From the NCBI RefSeq assembly GCF_003150835.1, contig NZ_CP029479.1, positions 1,736,001 to 1,800,000 on the forward strand: a stretch of 64,000 nucleotides of DNA, given 5' to 3'. Position 1 is the stretch's first letter. Each line of letters opens with the position of its first letter. This stretch comes from Phenylobacterium parvum. GTDB taxonomy: Bacteria; Pseudomonadota; Alphaproteobacteria; Caulobacterales; Caulobacteraceae. The position numbers and the translations under genes were made by a program. Of the stretch, positions 48,122-56,897 are shown in pieces. The notes beneath the pieces are model-generated. The model ran no database searches, was not told the origin of the DNA, and was given only the letters and a program-made list of their open reading frames with translations.

Positions 48122-49185
48122 GAGTTGGTCATCTCCTGCACGGCCCGGCGGGCGGTCCGGGTGAGGGGCGCCTCAACCCGGACGGCGATCTGGTGATTCC
48201 GGCGCCCCATCCGGGCGGTGGTCAGGTGGACGGTCCCCGCCCTGAGCTCCACCGGCTTGTCCGGCGTGGCGTTGAGCATGAGGGTATCGCCCACCTTGAG
48301 GTTGAGGACGGTCTGGAGGGGGAGCTGCTGCTCATCGAGGACCGCCCGGATATCCATCTGGGTCGTCCAGAGTTCGGTCGCCAGGTGGCCTTCCCAGATG
48401 TTGTCCCGGCCGAACTTCTCGCCCATGAACTGCTGGAGCAGCATCTTCCGGATGGGCTCGAGGGTCGCATAGGGCAGCAGGAGCTCGATCCGTCCGCCGC
48501 GGTCCTCCATGTCGATCCGCAGCTTGACCAGGATGGCCGCATTCGCCGGGCGCGCGATGGCCGCGAAGCGGGGGTTGGTCTCCAGGCGATCAAGGGTGAA
48601 GTTCACCGGGGTCAGGGGCTCGAAGGCCAGCTTGGCGTCGCCAAGGACGACCTCGACCATCCGCTGGACCAGGACGCGCTCTATGGTCGTGTAGGGCCGC
48701 CCTTCGATCCGCATGGCGGCCGTGCCCCGCCGCCCGCCCAGCAGGACGTCGACGATCGAGTAGATCAGGTTCGAATCCACCGTCAGCAGGCCGTAGTTCT
48801 CCAGCTGCTCGGCCTTGAAGACCGTCAGGATGGCCGGGAGTGGGATGGAGTTCAGGTAGTCGCCGAACCGGATCGAGGAAATGCTGTCGAGGCTGACCTC
48901 GACATTGTCCGAGGTGAAGTTGCGCAGCGAGGTCGTCATGTACCGCACCAGGCGGTCGAAGACGATTTCGAGCATCGGCAGGCGCTCGTAGGACACGAGC
49001 GCAGAGTTGATGATGGCGCGGATCCCGTTCCGCTCGGAGGCGTCATCGCCGGAGAGATCGAAACCGAGAAGGCTGTCGATCTCGTCCTGGTTCAGGATGC
49101 GTTCGGCGCCGGAGATTCCATCAGAGGAATCGCTCCGCCCCCAACCCTCCTCTGCGCCTGTCGAAATGTCGTCTGTGTCCGCCAT
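48118..49185 (-). CDS. fliM: Flagellar motor switch protein FliM
   Basis: A 355-residue protein. The N-terminal EIDSLLGFD (after RILNQD) is the CheY-P binding motif LSQxEIDxLL-like. The middle CheC-like domain runs about 45-240 (FTSDNVEVSLDSISSIRFGDYLNS), and the C-terminal SpoA/FliN-like domain is MDIRAVLDEQQLPLQTVLNLKVGDTL, split over strands. It forms the C ring and reverses rotation. It is 25 bp after fliL and overlaps DUF6468. Confidence 0.97.
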   Translation of the reverse strand: MADTDDISTGAEEGWGRSDSSDGISGAERILNQDEIDSLLGFDLSGDDASERNGIRAIINSALVSYERLPMLEIVFDRLVRYMTTSLRNFTSDNVEVSLDSISSIRFGDYLNSIPLPAILTVFKAEQLENYGLLTVDSNLIYSIVDVLLGGRRGTAAMRIEGRPYTTIERVLVQRMVEVVLGDAKLAFEPLTPVNFTLDRLETNPRFAAIARPANAAILVKLRIDMEDRGGRIELLLPYATLEPIRKMLLQQFMGEKFGRDNIWEGHLATELWTTQMDIRAVLDEQQLPLQTVLNLKVGDTLMLNATPDKPVELRAGTVHLTTARMGRRNHQIAVRVEAPLTRTARRAVQEMTNS

Positions 49186-49210
49186 GGTTCACCACCCAGC
49201 AGGCCGGGGC

Positions 49211-49837
49211 CTAGCTGATGAGCATCTCCTCGATCAGGACCGATTTCACCTTCGCCGGAGCGATGACCATGTTCACCCGCCTTAGGATCTCGCCCTTCAG
49301 CTGGTAGCTGCCCTGGGAACCCTGCAGGTCCTCGGGACGGAGCTCACGCAGGAAGGTCTGGAACATGTCCTGGAGCCTCGGCATGGCCGGCTGGATGAGA
49401 TCCGCCGTCTCCTGGTCCGGGGCCTCGAGGGTCACCTTGAGCTTGAGGTAGGTGGGCCGGCCATCGCCGGCCTGCATGTTCGCCACCATGTTGGGCAGGG
49501 CGCAGAAGACCACCCCGTCGGGCCCCTCGGAGAGGACAACAGCCTTGTCCCCTGCGGCGGCGTCGCCTTCCTTCTTCTCGCCCTCGCCCTTCTTCTTTTC
49601 CTTCTCGCCGCCCTTCTTCTCTTCGCCCTTCTTCTCGCCCTTGGCCTCTGCCGCCGGCGGTTTCTTGAAGAACACGAAGTAGGCGCCGGCGCCTCCGCCG
49701 ACCAGCACAAGGGCGGCCGCCGCGGCGATGATGATCAGCTTGAGGGGCGGCTTCTTCTTGCCACCACCCTCTTCGCCGCCCTCAGCGCCTTCGAGGTCGA
49801 CCTCTTCCGACTCGGAATTCTTGGGGGGCTTGGCCAC
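49211..49837 (-). CDS. fliL: Flagellar basal body protein FliL
   Basis: A 208-residue protein: cytoplasmic start (MAKPPKNSESEEVDLEG), membrane helix (about 33-52, LKLIIIAAAAALVLVGGGAG), then a long Lys/Glu-rich linker (about 65-90) of nearly only K, E and G, and a C-terminal stomatin-like FliL domain (LKLKVTLEAPDQETADLIQPAMPRLQDMF in pieces). FliL rings support the stators. It is the first gene of fliL-fliM-DUF6468-MotE-like-TPR. Confidence 0.94.
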   Translation of the reverse strand: MAKPPKNSESEEVDLEGAEGGEEGGGKKKPPLKLIIIAAAAALVLVGGGAGAYFVFFKKPPAAEAKGEKKGEEKKGGEKEKKKGEGEKKEGDAAAGDKAVVLSEGPDGVVFCALPNMVANMQAGDGRPTYLKLKVTLEAPDQETADLIQPAMPRLQDMFQTFLRELRPEDLQGSQGSYQLKGEILRRVNMVIAPAKVKSVLIEEMLIS

Positions 49838-49882
49838 GGCCGCGACTCCAGGGGATCCTGGGAACGACCATGGGCAGGTTTA

Positions 49883-49903
49883 GTTAACGATCCGTTTTTA
49901 ACC
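49883..49903. promoter_or_regulatory. Candidate CtrA half-sites upstream of fliL
   Basis: GTTAAC (49883-49888) and TTAACC (49898-49903) lie 46-66 bp before the fliL start. Their spacing is ten bases, three more than the exact TTAA-N7-TTAA box, so this is a weaker CtrA candidate than the one at 42651. Class II fliL promoters in Caulobacter are CtrA-dependent. Confidence 0.5.
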
Positions 49904-49926
49904 TTGGGGTCGCGGGCGAAAAACGA

Positions 49927-49942
49927 CCCGGCAATTTTGGCC
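49927..49942 (+). promoter_or_regulatory. Candidate FlbD (ftr) site
   Basis: CCCGGCAATTTTGGCC resembles the ftr enhancer (C-C-CGGC--AA--GC pattern) bound by FlbD. It lies about 55-70 bp upstream of the sigma-54 -24 element of flgF, within the range for such enhancers, and between the fliL and flgF start regions. In Caulobacter FlbD activates class III and represses some class II genes. Match judged from memory of the consensus. Confidence 0.4.
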
Positions 49943-49954
49943 ATCCCCTCCCAA

Positions 49955-49962
49955 TTAACCAT
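49955..49962 (+). promoter_or_regulatory. TTAACCAT CtrA-type motif
   Basis: TTAACCAT is the CtrA-related half-site seen at Caulobacter cell-cycle promoters. It lies about 30 bp upstream of the sigma-54 promoter of flgF and about 120 bp from fliL. Whether it acts on fliL, flgF or both is unclear. Confidence 0.5.
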
Positions 49963-49992
49963 TTTATTCTCTGTTTTTATTGAGTTTTTAGG

Positions 49993-50009
49993 TTGGCCCG
50001 AGGCTTGCA
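49993..50009 (+). promoter_or_regulatory. Sigma-54 promoter of flgF
   Basis: TTGGCCCGAGGCTTGCA matches the YTGGCACGRNNNTTGCW consensus with one change (A to C). The -24 GG (49995-49996) and -12 GC (50007-50008) have the required spacing. It lies 47 bp before the flgF ATG, giving a transcription start near 50020. Class III hook and rod genes in Caulobacter use sigma-54. Confidence 0.85.
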
Positions 50010-50055
50010 TGGTGAATACCGGCCCGAGGGGTCGGCTTAACCGGATGCAGAGTCG

Positions 50056-50793
50056 ATGGATAACGCACTCTATGTGGGACTCTCCCGCCAGATGACGCTC
50101 CGGCGTCAGCTGGACATTGTCGCCAACAACATCGCCAACGCCGACACCACCGGCTTCAAGGCCGAACAACCGCTGGTCAGGACCGAGCCCCGCGCCCCGG
50201 CCCGCACAGTGGACGGCCCCAACCCCATCAAGTTCGTGATCGACGGCGGCCTCGCCCGGGACTTTTCCCAGGGCGCTCTGCGCACCACGAACGCCGCCTT
50301 CGACCTCGCCATCGACGGGCCGGGATTCTTCAGGATCCAGACGCCGAATGGCGAACGCTTCACCCGGGACGGCCACTTCCGGCTCGACGACACGGGCAGG
50401 ATCGTCACCCAGGCAGGCCAGCCGGTCCTGGATTCCGGGGGTGCGGAGGTGGTGATCGACCCCAAGAAGGGTATCGTCGAGATCGCCCGCGACGGTTCGA
50501 TGAGCCAGGGCATTGAGCAGGTCGGCCGGCTGGGCGTGTTCGCCTTCGCCGACCTCTCCGTCCTGGAGAAATCCGGCGACAACCAGTTCCGCAACACTTC
50601 CAACCAGCAACCCGAGCCCGCGCCCGGATCCCTGCTCCGCCAGGGCATGCTGGAAGGGTCCAACGTCAATCCCATCCTCCAGGTGACCGACATGGTCGAG
50701 GTGACCCGGGCCTACGAGTCCCTGGCCCGGATGATGGAGTCCACCCAGGAGCTGTCCCGGCGCACCGTCGAGCGGCTCGGACGCGTCGAGTAG
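50056..50793 (+). CDS. flgF: Flagellar proximal rod protein FlgF
   Basis: A 245-residue rod protein. N-terminal SRQMTLRRQLDIVANNIANADTTGFK is the D0 motif, the middle D1 part has FDLAIDGPGFFRIQTPNGERFTRDGHF in pieces, and the C-terminus MVEVTRAYESLARMMESTQEL closes D0. It is 15 bp before flgG and driven by the sigma-54 promoter upstream. Confidence 0.96.
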   Translation: MDNALYVGLSRQMTLRRQLDIVANNIANADTTGFKAEQPLVRTEPRAPARTVDGPNPIKFVIDGGLARDFSQGALRTTNAAFDLAIDGPGFFRIQTPNGERFTRDGHFRLDDTGRIVTQAGQPVLDSGGAEVVIDPKKGIVEIARDGSMSQGIEQVGRLGVFAFADLSVLEKSGDNQFRNTSNQQPEPAPGSLLRQGMLEGSNVNPILQVTDMVEVTRAYESLARMMESTQELSRRTVERLGRVE

Positions 50794-50808
50794 AAAGGCT
50801 GAATTCCC

Positions 50809-51597
50809 ATGCAAGCTCTCCGCACCGCCGCCACCGGCATGGCCGCCCAGCAGCTCAACGTCGAGGTCATCTCGAACAACATCGCCAACATGAACACGGT
50901 GGGCTTCAAGCGACAGCGCGCCGAGTTCCAGGACCTGCTCTACCAGACCCTGGAAAGGGCCGGCTCCCAGTCGTCTGACCAGGGAACCGTCGTCCCGACG
51001 GGCCTCCAGGTCGGCGCGGGCGTGAAGGCGGGGTCGATCTACCGCATCACGGAACAGGGGGCGATGACCCAGACCGGCAACAAGCTGGACGTCGCCATCC
51101 AGGGCCGCGGGTACCTCCAGGTGCTGATGCCCACGGGCGAGCTCGCCTACACCCGGGCGGGGAACCTCTCTCTCAATGACCAGGGCCAGCTGGTGACCGC
51201 CGACGGCTACCAGATCCAGCCGGCCATCGTCATTCCGCCTGACGCCATTGACGTCTCGATCTCCAAGTCCGGCCAGATCCAGATCATGCAGGCCGGCCAG
51301 ACGGCGCCCTCCGTCGCCGGGACCCTCGAACTTGCGACCTTCGTCAACGAGGGCGGCCTCGAGGCCATCGGCGATAACCTCTATCTCGAGAGCGGCTCCT
51401 CCGGGGCCCCGACCCTGAGCGTCCCCGGGGTCGATGGCACCGGCGTCCTCCTGCAGGGCTACACCGAGGCCTCCAACGTCGACGCCGTGGCCGAGGTCAC
51501 CGCCCTGATCGTCGCCCAGCGCGCCTACGAGATGAACTCCAAGGTGATCACTTCGGCCGACCAGATGCTGTCCACCGCCAACCAGGTGAAGAGCTGA
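50809..51597 (+). CDS. flgG: Flagellar distal rod protein FlgG
   Basis: A 262-residue rod protein. It starts MQALRTAATGMAAQQLNVEVI with SNNIANMNTVGFKRQRAEFQDLLYQ, the FlgG signature, has LDVAIQGRGYLQVLMPTG in the middle and ends ALIVAQRAYEMNSKVITSADQML in two pieces. It joins the rod to the hook through the P and L rings. It is 4 bp before flgA. Confidence 0.97.
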   Translation: MQALRTAATGMAAQQLNVEVISNNIANMNTVGFKRQRAEFQDLLYQTLERAGSQSSDQGTVVPTGLQVGAGVKAGSIYRITEQGAMTQTGNKLDVAIQGRGYLQVLMPTGELAYTRAGNLSLNDQGQLVTADGYQIQPAIVIPPDAIDVSISKSGQIQIMQAGQTAPSVAGTLELATFVNEGGLEAIGDNLYLESGSSGAPTLSVPGVDGTGVLLQGYTEASNVDAVAEVTALIVAQRAYEMNSKVITSADQMLSTANQVKS

Positions 51598-51601
51598 TCC
51601 C

Positions 51602-52345
51602 ATGCGGCGCCTGATCGCCCTGGCCGTTTCGGCCCTGCTCCTCCTGCCGGCCGCCGCCTTCGCGGGTGCGACGGTGTCCCTGCGCGCAGATCCTTCCGAT
51701 GCCGACGGGATCGTGACTCTCGGCGATCTCTTCGACGGCGCGGGGTCGGCCTCCGGGGTGCGCGTGGCGGCCCGGACCGGGACGAGCGTCGTCCTCGACG
51801 CCACTGCGGTGCAAATCCTCGCCCGGCGCAACGGCCTGGACTGGGACAATGCCAACCGTCTCCGCCGCATCATCGTCCGGCCTGGCGTCGCCGAGCCCGC
51901 CGCCGTGGCGCGCGGGAAATCGGTGCAGGCCCTGGCCTACGCCCGGAATGTCGCGACGGGCGAGGAAATCCGCCCGGAGGACCTGGTCTGGACCCGCGCC
52001 GTCGCGGCCCCGGCGGACGCGGTGCGGGACGCCGACGGCGCCATTGGCATGGTTGCACGGCGCCCCCTCCGGGAAGGCGCCCTTGTCTCCGCCCGGGACG
52101 TCAGCGCCCCGGTGGTGATCCAGGCCGGCGACCTCGTCACGGTTACCTACCAGGCCGGCGGGGTCTCCCTGGAGCTTCAGGTCAAGGCCTTGGGGGCCGG
52201 CGCCGTCGGCCAGGTGATCCCCCTCCAGAACCTCTCCTCGCGAAAGACCCTCCAGGCGGTGGTCACCGGACCTGGCCAGGCCATGACGGGGCCTGACGCC
52301 CCGACCGGCCAGGCCCTGGCCGCCACCCGCATCGCCCACCGTTGA
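51602..52345 (+). CDS. flgA: Flagella basal body P-ring formation protein FlgA
   Basis: A 247-residue protein with a signal peptide (about 1-21, ending AAAFA). Two SAF-like domains follow: LARNVATGEEIRPEDLVWTRAV-type sequence (LAYARNVATGEEIRPEDLVW) and ISARDV-like LVSARDVSAPVVIQAGDLV. The end is VIPLQNLSSRKTLQAVVTGPGQ. FlgA is the periplasmic chaperone of FlgI. It is 4 bp after flgG, and flgH begins 26 bp after its stop. Confidence 0.93.
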   Translation: MRRLIALAVSALLLLPAAAFAGATVSLRADPSDADGIVTLGDLFDGAGSASGVRVAARTGTSVVLDATAVQILARRNGLDWDNANRLRRIIVRPGVAEPAAVARGKSVQALAYARNVATGEEIRPEDLVWTRAVAAPADAVRDADGAIGMVARRPLREGALVSARDVSAPVVIQAGDLVTVTYQAGGVSLELQVKALGAGAVGQVIPLQNLSSRKTLQAVVTGPGQAMTGPDAPTGQALAATRIAHR

Positions 52346-52371
52346 TCCTGACAAGAGACAGGTCCCGCCCC

Positions 52372-53109
52372 ATGAGACTCGCCGCCGCACTCCTGCTCGC
52401 CGCCCTTCCCCTGGCCGCCTGTTCGACGGTTAAGGATGCAGCCCTCGGGCCCAGCCTTACCCCGTCGGCCTATCCGGTGACGCCCCAGGAGCGGCGTCCC
52501 GATCTGGGCATGATGCCGCCCCAGCCCGAAGTGACCCCGGCCTCGGCGAACTCGCTCTGGCGCAGCGGCGCCCGCGCCTTCTTCATCGACCAGAGGGCCA
52601 GCCGGGTCGGCGACATCGTGACTGTCCAGATCGCCATCAACGACTCGGCGAAGACGTCGAACACCTCGGTCGCAAACCGCACGTCCAGCGCCAACTCCGC
52701 AGTGTCGACCCTGTTCGGCATGGAGAACAAGATCGGTCGACTCCTGCCCCCGGGGAATGACTTCAGCAAGGCCTCGCCCTTTGACACCGAGTCCACTTTC
52801 TCGAACTCCGGATCGGGCAGCGTGAACCGGGCGGAGGCCATCTACCTGACCGTGGCGGCGGTGGTGACCGGCATCCTGCCCAACGGCAACCTCATCATCG
52901 AGGGCACACAGGAGGTGCGGACCAACGCCGAACTCCGCCAACTGACGGTCTCGGGCATGATCCGGCCCGAGGACATCTCCTCGGCCAACACGATCCGGCA
53001 CACCCAGATCGCCGAGGCGCGCATCAACTACGGCGGGCGGGGCGACATCTCGGCCATGCAGAAGACCCCGGCGGGCCAGTCGGTGGTCTCGCGGATCTGG
53101 CCGTTCTAG
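52372..53109 (+). CDS. flgH: Flagellar L-ring lipoprotein FlgH
   Basis: ATG 52372 opens a lipoprotein signal ([15 protein letters not shown], lipobox LAAC, Cys near 18); the open frame reaches an upstream TTG at 52342 that would spoil it. 245 residues. FlgH motifs include [41 protein letters not shown] and [26 protein letters not shown] in pieces, ending SRIWPF. It forms the outer membrane L ring. It converges with dxs, 9 bp apart. Confidence 0.96.
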   Translation: MRLAAALLLAALPLAACSTVKDAALGPSLTPSAYPVTPQERRPDLGMMPPQPEVTPASANSLWRSGARAFFIDQRASRVGDIVTVQIAINDSAKTSNTSVANRTSSANSAVSTLFGMENKIGRLLPPGNDFSKASPFDTESTFSNSGSGSVNRAEAIYLTVAAVVTGILPNGNLIIEGTQEVRTNAELRQLTVSGMIRPEDISSANTIRHTQIAEARINYGGRGDISAMQKTPAGQSVVSRIWPF

Positions 53110-53112
53110 GCG

Positions 53113-53128
53113 GCGGGCTCAGGCCCGC
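53113..53128. terminator. Hairpin at the flgH / dxs convergence
   Basis: GCGGGC (53113-53118), loop TCAG, GCCCGC (53123-53128): a perfect 6-bp stem in the gap between the two convergent stop codons, running into the dxs 3' end. No T tract follows on either strand, so a terminator role is tentative. Confidence 0.35.
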
Positions 53129-55038
53129 AGGCCGCCTGCCGCCGAAAGGCCGGAGCCCAGCACGCCAAAGGCCGCGGCGGCGATGCCCGCCGCATCCAGG
53201 CCGGCCTGGGCGTACATGGCCTCGGGCTTGTCCTGGTCCTGGAAGATGTCGGGCAGGGTCAGGGTCCGGATGCGAAGGCCCCGGTCGAGGGCCCCGCGCG
53301 CAGCCAGCATCTGGAGGACGAAGGCGCCAAAGCCGCCCATGGAACCCTCCTCGACCGTGACCAGGGCCTCGTGCTCCCGCGCCAGGCGCAGGACCAGGTC
53401 CTCGTCGAGGGGCTTGGCGAAACGCGCATCGGCGATGGTGGCCGAGACGCCCCGCGCCGCCAGCAGGTCTGCGGCCTTGAGGCATTCGCCCAGCCGGGCG
53501 CCAAAGCTGAGAAGGGCCACGGTCGAGCCTTCCCGCACGATCCGGCCGCGGCCGATCTCCAGGGGCTCCGGCCGGGCCGGGATCTCGACGCCGAGGCCCT
53601 CGCCGCGGGGATAGCGGAAGGCCGAGGGGCGATCGTCGATGGCCGCCGCCGTGGCCACCATCCGCGCCAGCTCGGCCTCGTCCGCCGCCGCCATCAGCAC
53701 CATGCCGGGCAGCGCGCCCATGAAGCCGATGTCGAAGGATCCGGCGTGGGTGGGGCCGTCCGCGCCCACCAGGCCGGCCCGGTCCATGGCGAAGCGGACC
53801 GGCAGGCGCTGGATGGCCACGTCGTGGACCACCTGGTCGTAGCCCCTCTGCAGGAAGGTCGAATAGATGGCCGCAAAGGGCTTCATCCCGTCTGCGGCGA
53901 GGCCCGCCGCAAAGGTCACGGCGTGCTGCTCGGCTATGCCGACGTCGAAGGTCCGGTCGGGGAAGCGCTTGCCGAACAGGTCCAGGCCCGTGCCCGAGGG
54001 CATGGCCGCCGTCACCGCCACGATGCGCGGGTCGGCCTCGGCCTGGGCGATCAGGGCGTCGGCGAACACCCGGGTGTAGGAGGGCGGCGCGGGCTGGGCG
54101 GGCTTGGCCTGCCGGCCGGTGACCACGTCGAACCGGGCGACCGCGTGCAGCTTGTCGTCTGCGCTCTCGGCCGGGGCGTAGCCCTTGCCCTTCTGGGTGA
54201 CCACGTGGACCAGGACGGGACGGTCTCGGATCTCACGGGCGTTCTGGAGGATGGGGACCAGGGCCTCCATGTCGTGCCCGTCGATCGGGCCGATATAGTA
54301 GAAGCCCAGCTCCTCGAAGAAGGTCCCGCCGGTCACCATGCCGCGCGCGAACTCCTCGGCCTTGCGGGCCGCCTCCTGGAGCGGACGCGGGAAGGCGCTG
54401 GCGACCGACTTGCCCAGCTTGCGCAGCGACTGGTAGCCGCCCCCAGACACCAGCCGGGCCATGTAGGCGCTCATGCCCCCCACCGGCGGGGCGATGGACA
54501 TGTCGTTGTCGTTCAGGATGACGGTCAGCTGTCCCGTGGTCTCGCAGGCGTTGTTCATCGCCTCGTAGGCCATGCCCGCGCTCATGGAGCCGTCGCCGAT
54601 CACCGCCACCACGCTGTTGTCGCGGCCACCGGCGTCGCGGGCGGCGCAGAAGCCCAGGGCGGCGGAGATCGAGGTGGCCGCGTGGGCGGCGCCGAAGGGG
54701 TCGTAGGGGCTTTCGGCCCGCTTGGTGAAGCCGCTCAGCCCGCCGCCCTGGCGCAGGGTCCGGATCCGGTCGCGCCGGCCGGTGAGGATCTTGTGGGGAT
54801 AGGCCTGGTGGCCGACGTCCCAGATCAGGATGTCCTCGGGCGTCTGGTAGACATGGTGCAGGGCGACGGTCAGCTCGACCACGCCCAGGCCGGCGCCGAG
54901 ATGGCCTCCGGTCTGCGAGACGGCGTCAATGGTTTCGGCGCGCACCTCATCCGCCAGCTGGCGCAGCTGTGCGACGGAATACCCACGGATGTCGGCGGGC
55001 GAGGACACGGTGTCGAGGAGCGGGGTCACGGGCGGCAT
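53119..55038 (-). CDS. dxs: 1-Deoxy-D-xylulose-5-phosphate synthase
   Basis: A 639-residue thiamine-diphosphate enzyme. The first half has [38 protein letters not shown] in pieces, and the TPP-binding [17 protein letters not shown]. The second half is transketolase-like ([25 protein letters not shown] in pieces, [18 protein letters not shown]). It condenses pyruvate and glyceraldehyde 3-phosphate, the first step of the MEP isoprenoid pathway. It lies 20 bp downstream of ispA on the same strand: the unit xseB-ispA-dxs is common in alphaproteobacteria. Confidence 0.97.
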   Translation of the reverse strand: MPPVTPLLDTVSSPADIRGYSVAQLRQLADEVRAETIDAVSQTGGHLGAGLGVVELTVALHHVYQTPEDILIWDVGHQAYPHKILTGRRDRIRTLRQGGGLSGFTKRAESPYDPFGAAHAATSISAALGFCAARDAGGRDNSVVAVIGDGSMSAGMAYEAMNNACETTGQLTVILNDNDMSIAPPVGGMSAYMARLVSGGGYQSLRKLGKSVASAFPRPLQEAARKAEEFARGMVTGGTFFEELGFYYIGPIDGHDMEALVPILQNAREIRDRPVLVHVVTQKGKGYAPAESADDKLHAVARFDVVTGRQAKPAQPAPPSYTRVFADALIAQAEADPRIVAVTAAMPSGTGLDLFGKRFPDRTFDVGIAEQHAVTFAAGLAADGMKPFAAIYSTFLQRGYDQVVHDVAIQRLPVRFAMDRAGLVGADGPTHAGSFDIGFMGALPGMVLMAAADEAELARMVATAAAIDDRPSAFRYPRGEGLGVEIPARPEPLEIGRGRIVREGSTVALLSFGARLGECLKAADLLAARGVSATIADARFAKPLDEDLVLRLAREHEALVTVEEGSMGGFGAFVLQMLAARGALDRGLRIRTLTLPDIFQDQDKPEAMYAQAGLDAAGIAAAAFGVLGSGLSAAGGLRA

Positions 55039-55058
55039 GTCGTCTGCTTTGCTCGCAA

Positions 55059-55943
55059 TCAGCTTCGCCGATCAAGCACGAAATCCAGGCAGGCCAGGAG
55101 GCCCCCCGCGCGGTTGCCGAGGGGATCAAGCTGCGCCCGCGCCTGAGAGGCGACAAGCTCCAGCCGGGCGCGCGCGTCGTCCGCCCCCAGCAGGGTCACG
55201 AAATTCACCTTTCCGCGGGCGGCGTCCTTCCCCGTGGCCTTGCCCACCACTGCGGCTTCGCCCTCGAGATCCAGCAGGTCGTCGACGATCTGGTAGGCCA
55301 GGCCGAGGTCATGCGCGAAGGCCAGGAGGGCGTGCCGCTCACGCTCGCCTGGATGCGCCAGGGCGAGGGGCAGCTCGAAGGCGGCGGAGATCAGGGCCCC
55401 TGTCTTGAGCCTCTGCATCCGGGCCACGGCGCCCAGGTCCTCGCCGACGCCGGACAGGTCGATCATCTGCCCGCCGCACATGCCCCGGGCGCCCGAGGCC
55501 CTCGCGAGCGCGACGACAAGGTCCGCCCTCACCCGCCCGTCCGGATGGGTCTCGGGACCGGCGAGGATCTCGAAGGCCAGGGCCTGCAGGGCGTCGCCCG
55601 CCAGCACGGCGGTCGCCTCGTCGAAGGCCCGGTGGACGGTGGGCCGGCCCCGCCGGAGGTCGTCGTCGTCCATGCAGGGCAGGTCGTCGTGGACCAGGCT
55701 GTAGGCGTGGATGCATTCCAGGGCGCAGGCGGCGCGATCGAGTCGTTCGGGCCCGACGCCCAGGAGACCGCCAGCCTCGAAGACCAGGAAGGGCCGCAGC
55801 CGCTTGCCCGGCCCCAGCACGGCGTAGCGCATGGCCTCGGCTAAGCGCGCCTCGGGTCCCTCAGCCGCAGGAAGGAGCCGCGCGAGCGCCAGGTCCGTCC
55901 GGGAAGCCGCGGCCGAGAGCCGGCGTTCGGTTTCGGGGTTCAC
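55059..55943 (-). CDS. ispA: Farnesyl diphosphate synthase / polyprenyl synthetase
   Basis: A 294-residue trans-prenyltransferase. The first aspartate-rich motif [19 protein letters not shown] starts at residue 86, and its two-residue insertion is typical of bacterial FPP synthase. The second is [24 protein letters not shown] is near the N-terminus. It makes FPP (or GGPP; chain length cannot be settled by eye). Its start overlaps the xseB stop by four bases, and dxs follows, coupling supply and use of isoprenoid precursors. Confidence 0.93.
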   Translation of the reverse strand: MNPETERRLSAAASRTDLALARLLPAAEGPEARLAEAMRYAVLGPGKRLRPFLVFEAGGLLGVGPERLDRAACALECIHAYSLVHDDLPCMDDDDLRRGRPTVHRAFDEATAVLAGDALQALAFEILAGPETHPDGRVRADLVVALARASGARGMCGGQMIDLSGVGEDLGAVARMQRLKTGALISAAFELPLALAHPGERERHALLAFAHDLGLAYQIVDDLLDLEGEAAVVGKATGKDAARGKVNFVTLLGADDARARLELVASQARAQLDPLGNRAGGLLACLDFVLDRRS

Positions 55944-56182
55944 TCGAACCGGGCGGGTTCGGAGGCGACCGCGCCGCCGGCGCCGACGACGATCTTCTCG
56001 ACCTTCAGGCGGGCCTGCTCCAGCCGGGCCTCGCAGTGGGCCTTGAGAAGGGCTCCGCGCTCGTAGAGGGCGATGGAGTCCTCAAGGGGCGCCTGCCCGG
56101 TCTCGAGCTGGCTGACGATACGCTCCAGCTCGGCCAGGGCCTGCTCGAAGGAGAGATTTGCGATGTCTGCGGCGTCCGCCAT
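55940..56182 (-). CDS. xseB: Exodeoxyribonuclease VII small subunit
   Basis: ATG 56182 gives 80 residues, the usual XseB size; a longer open frame adds 18 unsupported residues. The family motif [26 protein letters not shown] runs over residues 11-36, followed by [25 protein letters not shown] in two parts. It binds XseA to form exonuclease VII. It is the first gene of xseB-ispA-dxs and diverges from the GNAT gene. Confidence 0.95.
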   Translation of the reverse strand: MADAADIANLSFEQALAELERIVSQLETGQAPLEDSIALYERGALLKAHCEARLEQARLKVEKIVVGAGGAVASEPARFE

Positions 56183-56235
56183 GGGAATCCCCGTCGGTAA
56201 GGCTTGGAAACTAGACATCCCGACCTTCCGCCGCA

Positions 56236-56814
56236 ATGAGGGGGCGGGACTTCCGGCCTCGAATGAGCACGCCTATGCCCTCGGACATGATCCAGATGCA
56301 CCTTCGCCGCGCCGGGCCGGCTGACGCCGAGACCCTCGCCCACCTCGGTCGCGAGACGTTCGTGGAGACCTTCGGGCATCTCTACCCCCATGAGGACCTG
56401 GCGGCCTACCTGGCCGGGGCCTACGACCTGGAGGCCACACGGGAGGGGCTGGACGACCCGTCGCAGGCAAGTTGGCTGGTCGAGACCCCGGCCGGTCAGG
56501 CCGTCGGCTACGCCACCGCCGGCCCATGCGGCCTTCCTCATCCCGAGATTCAGGAGGGCGCCCTGGAGCTGAAGCGCATCTACCTGGCCCGCCCGGCCCA
56601 GGGCGGGGGCGTCGGGGGAAACCTCTTCGACGCGGTCATGGACTGGATGGCGAAACAGTCGCCGCCGGACCTCTGGATCGGAGTCTGGTCCGAGAACCTC
56701 GGCGCCCAGAGGTTCTACGCGCGTCGCGGATTCCAGAAGGTCGGCGAGTATGGCTTCCATGTCGGACGCACCGTCGACCGCGAGTTCATCCTGCGCCGCC
56801 GCCCGGCCTTCTGA
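56236..56814 (+). CDS. GNAT family N-acetyltransferase
   Basis: Up to 192 residues. The start is unsure: ATG at 56236, 56263 or 56287 are all in frame and none has a clear ribosome site; homology begins at MHLRRAGPADAETLAHLGRETF. The acetyl-CoA motif A region is ELKRIYLARPAQGGGVGGNLFDAVMDW in two pieces, and WIGVWSENLGAQRFYARRGFQKVGE is the GNAT C-terminal motif. The acceptor is unknown. It diverges from xseB and precedes the VWA gene by 83 bp. Confidence 0.88.
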   Translation: MRGRDFRPRMSTPMPSDMIQMHLRRAGPADAETLAHLGRETFVETFGHLYPHEDLAAYLAGAYDLEATREGLDDPSQASWLVETPAGQAVGYATAGPCGLPHPEIQEGALELKRIYLARPAQGGGVGGNLFDAVMDWMAKQSPPDLWIGVWSENLGAQRFYARRGFQKVGEYGFHVGRTVDREFILRRRPAF

Positions 56815-56897
56815 GGCTTCGCGCACTGGACAGCCGGCCCCCGGGGCCTCACATTCGGACTTCAGATATCCGTTCGGCCCGCCAGGGGACGCCCACC

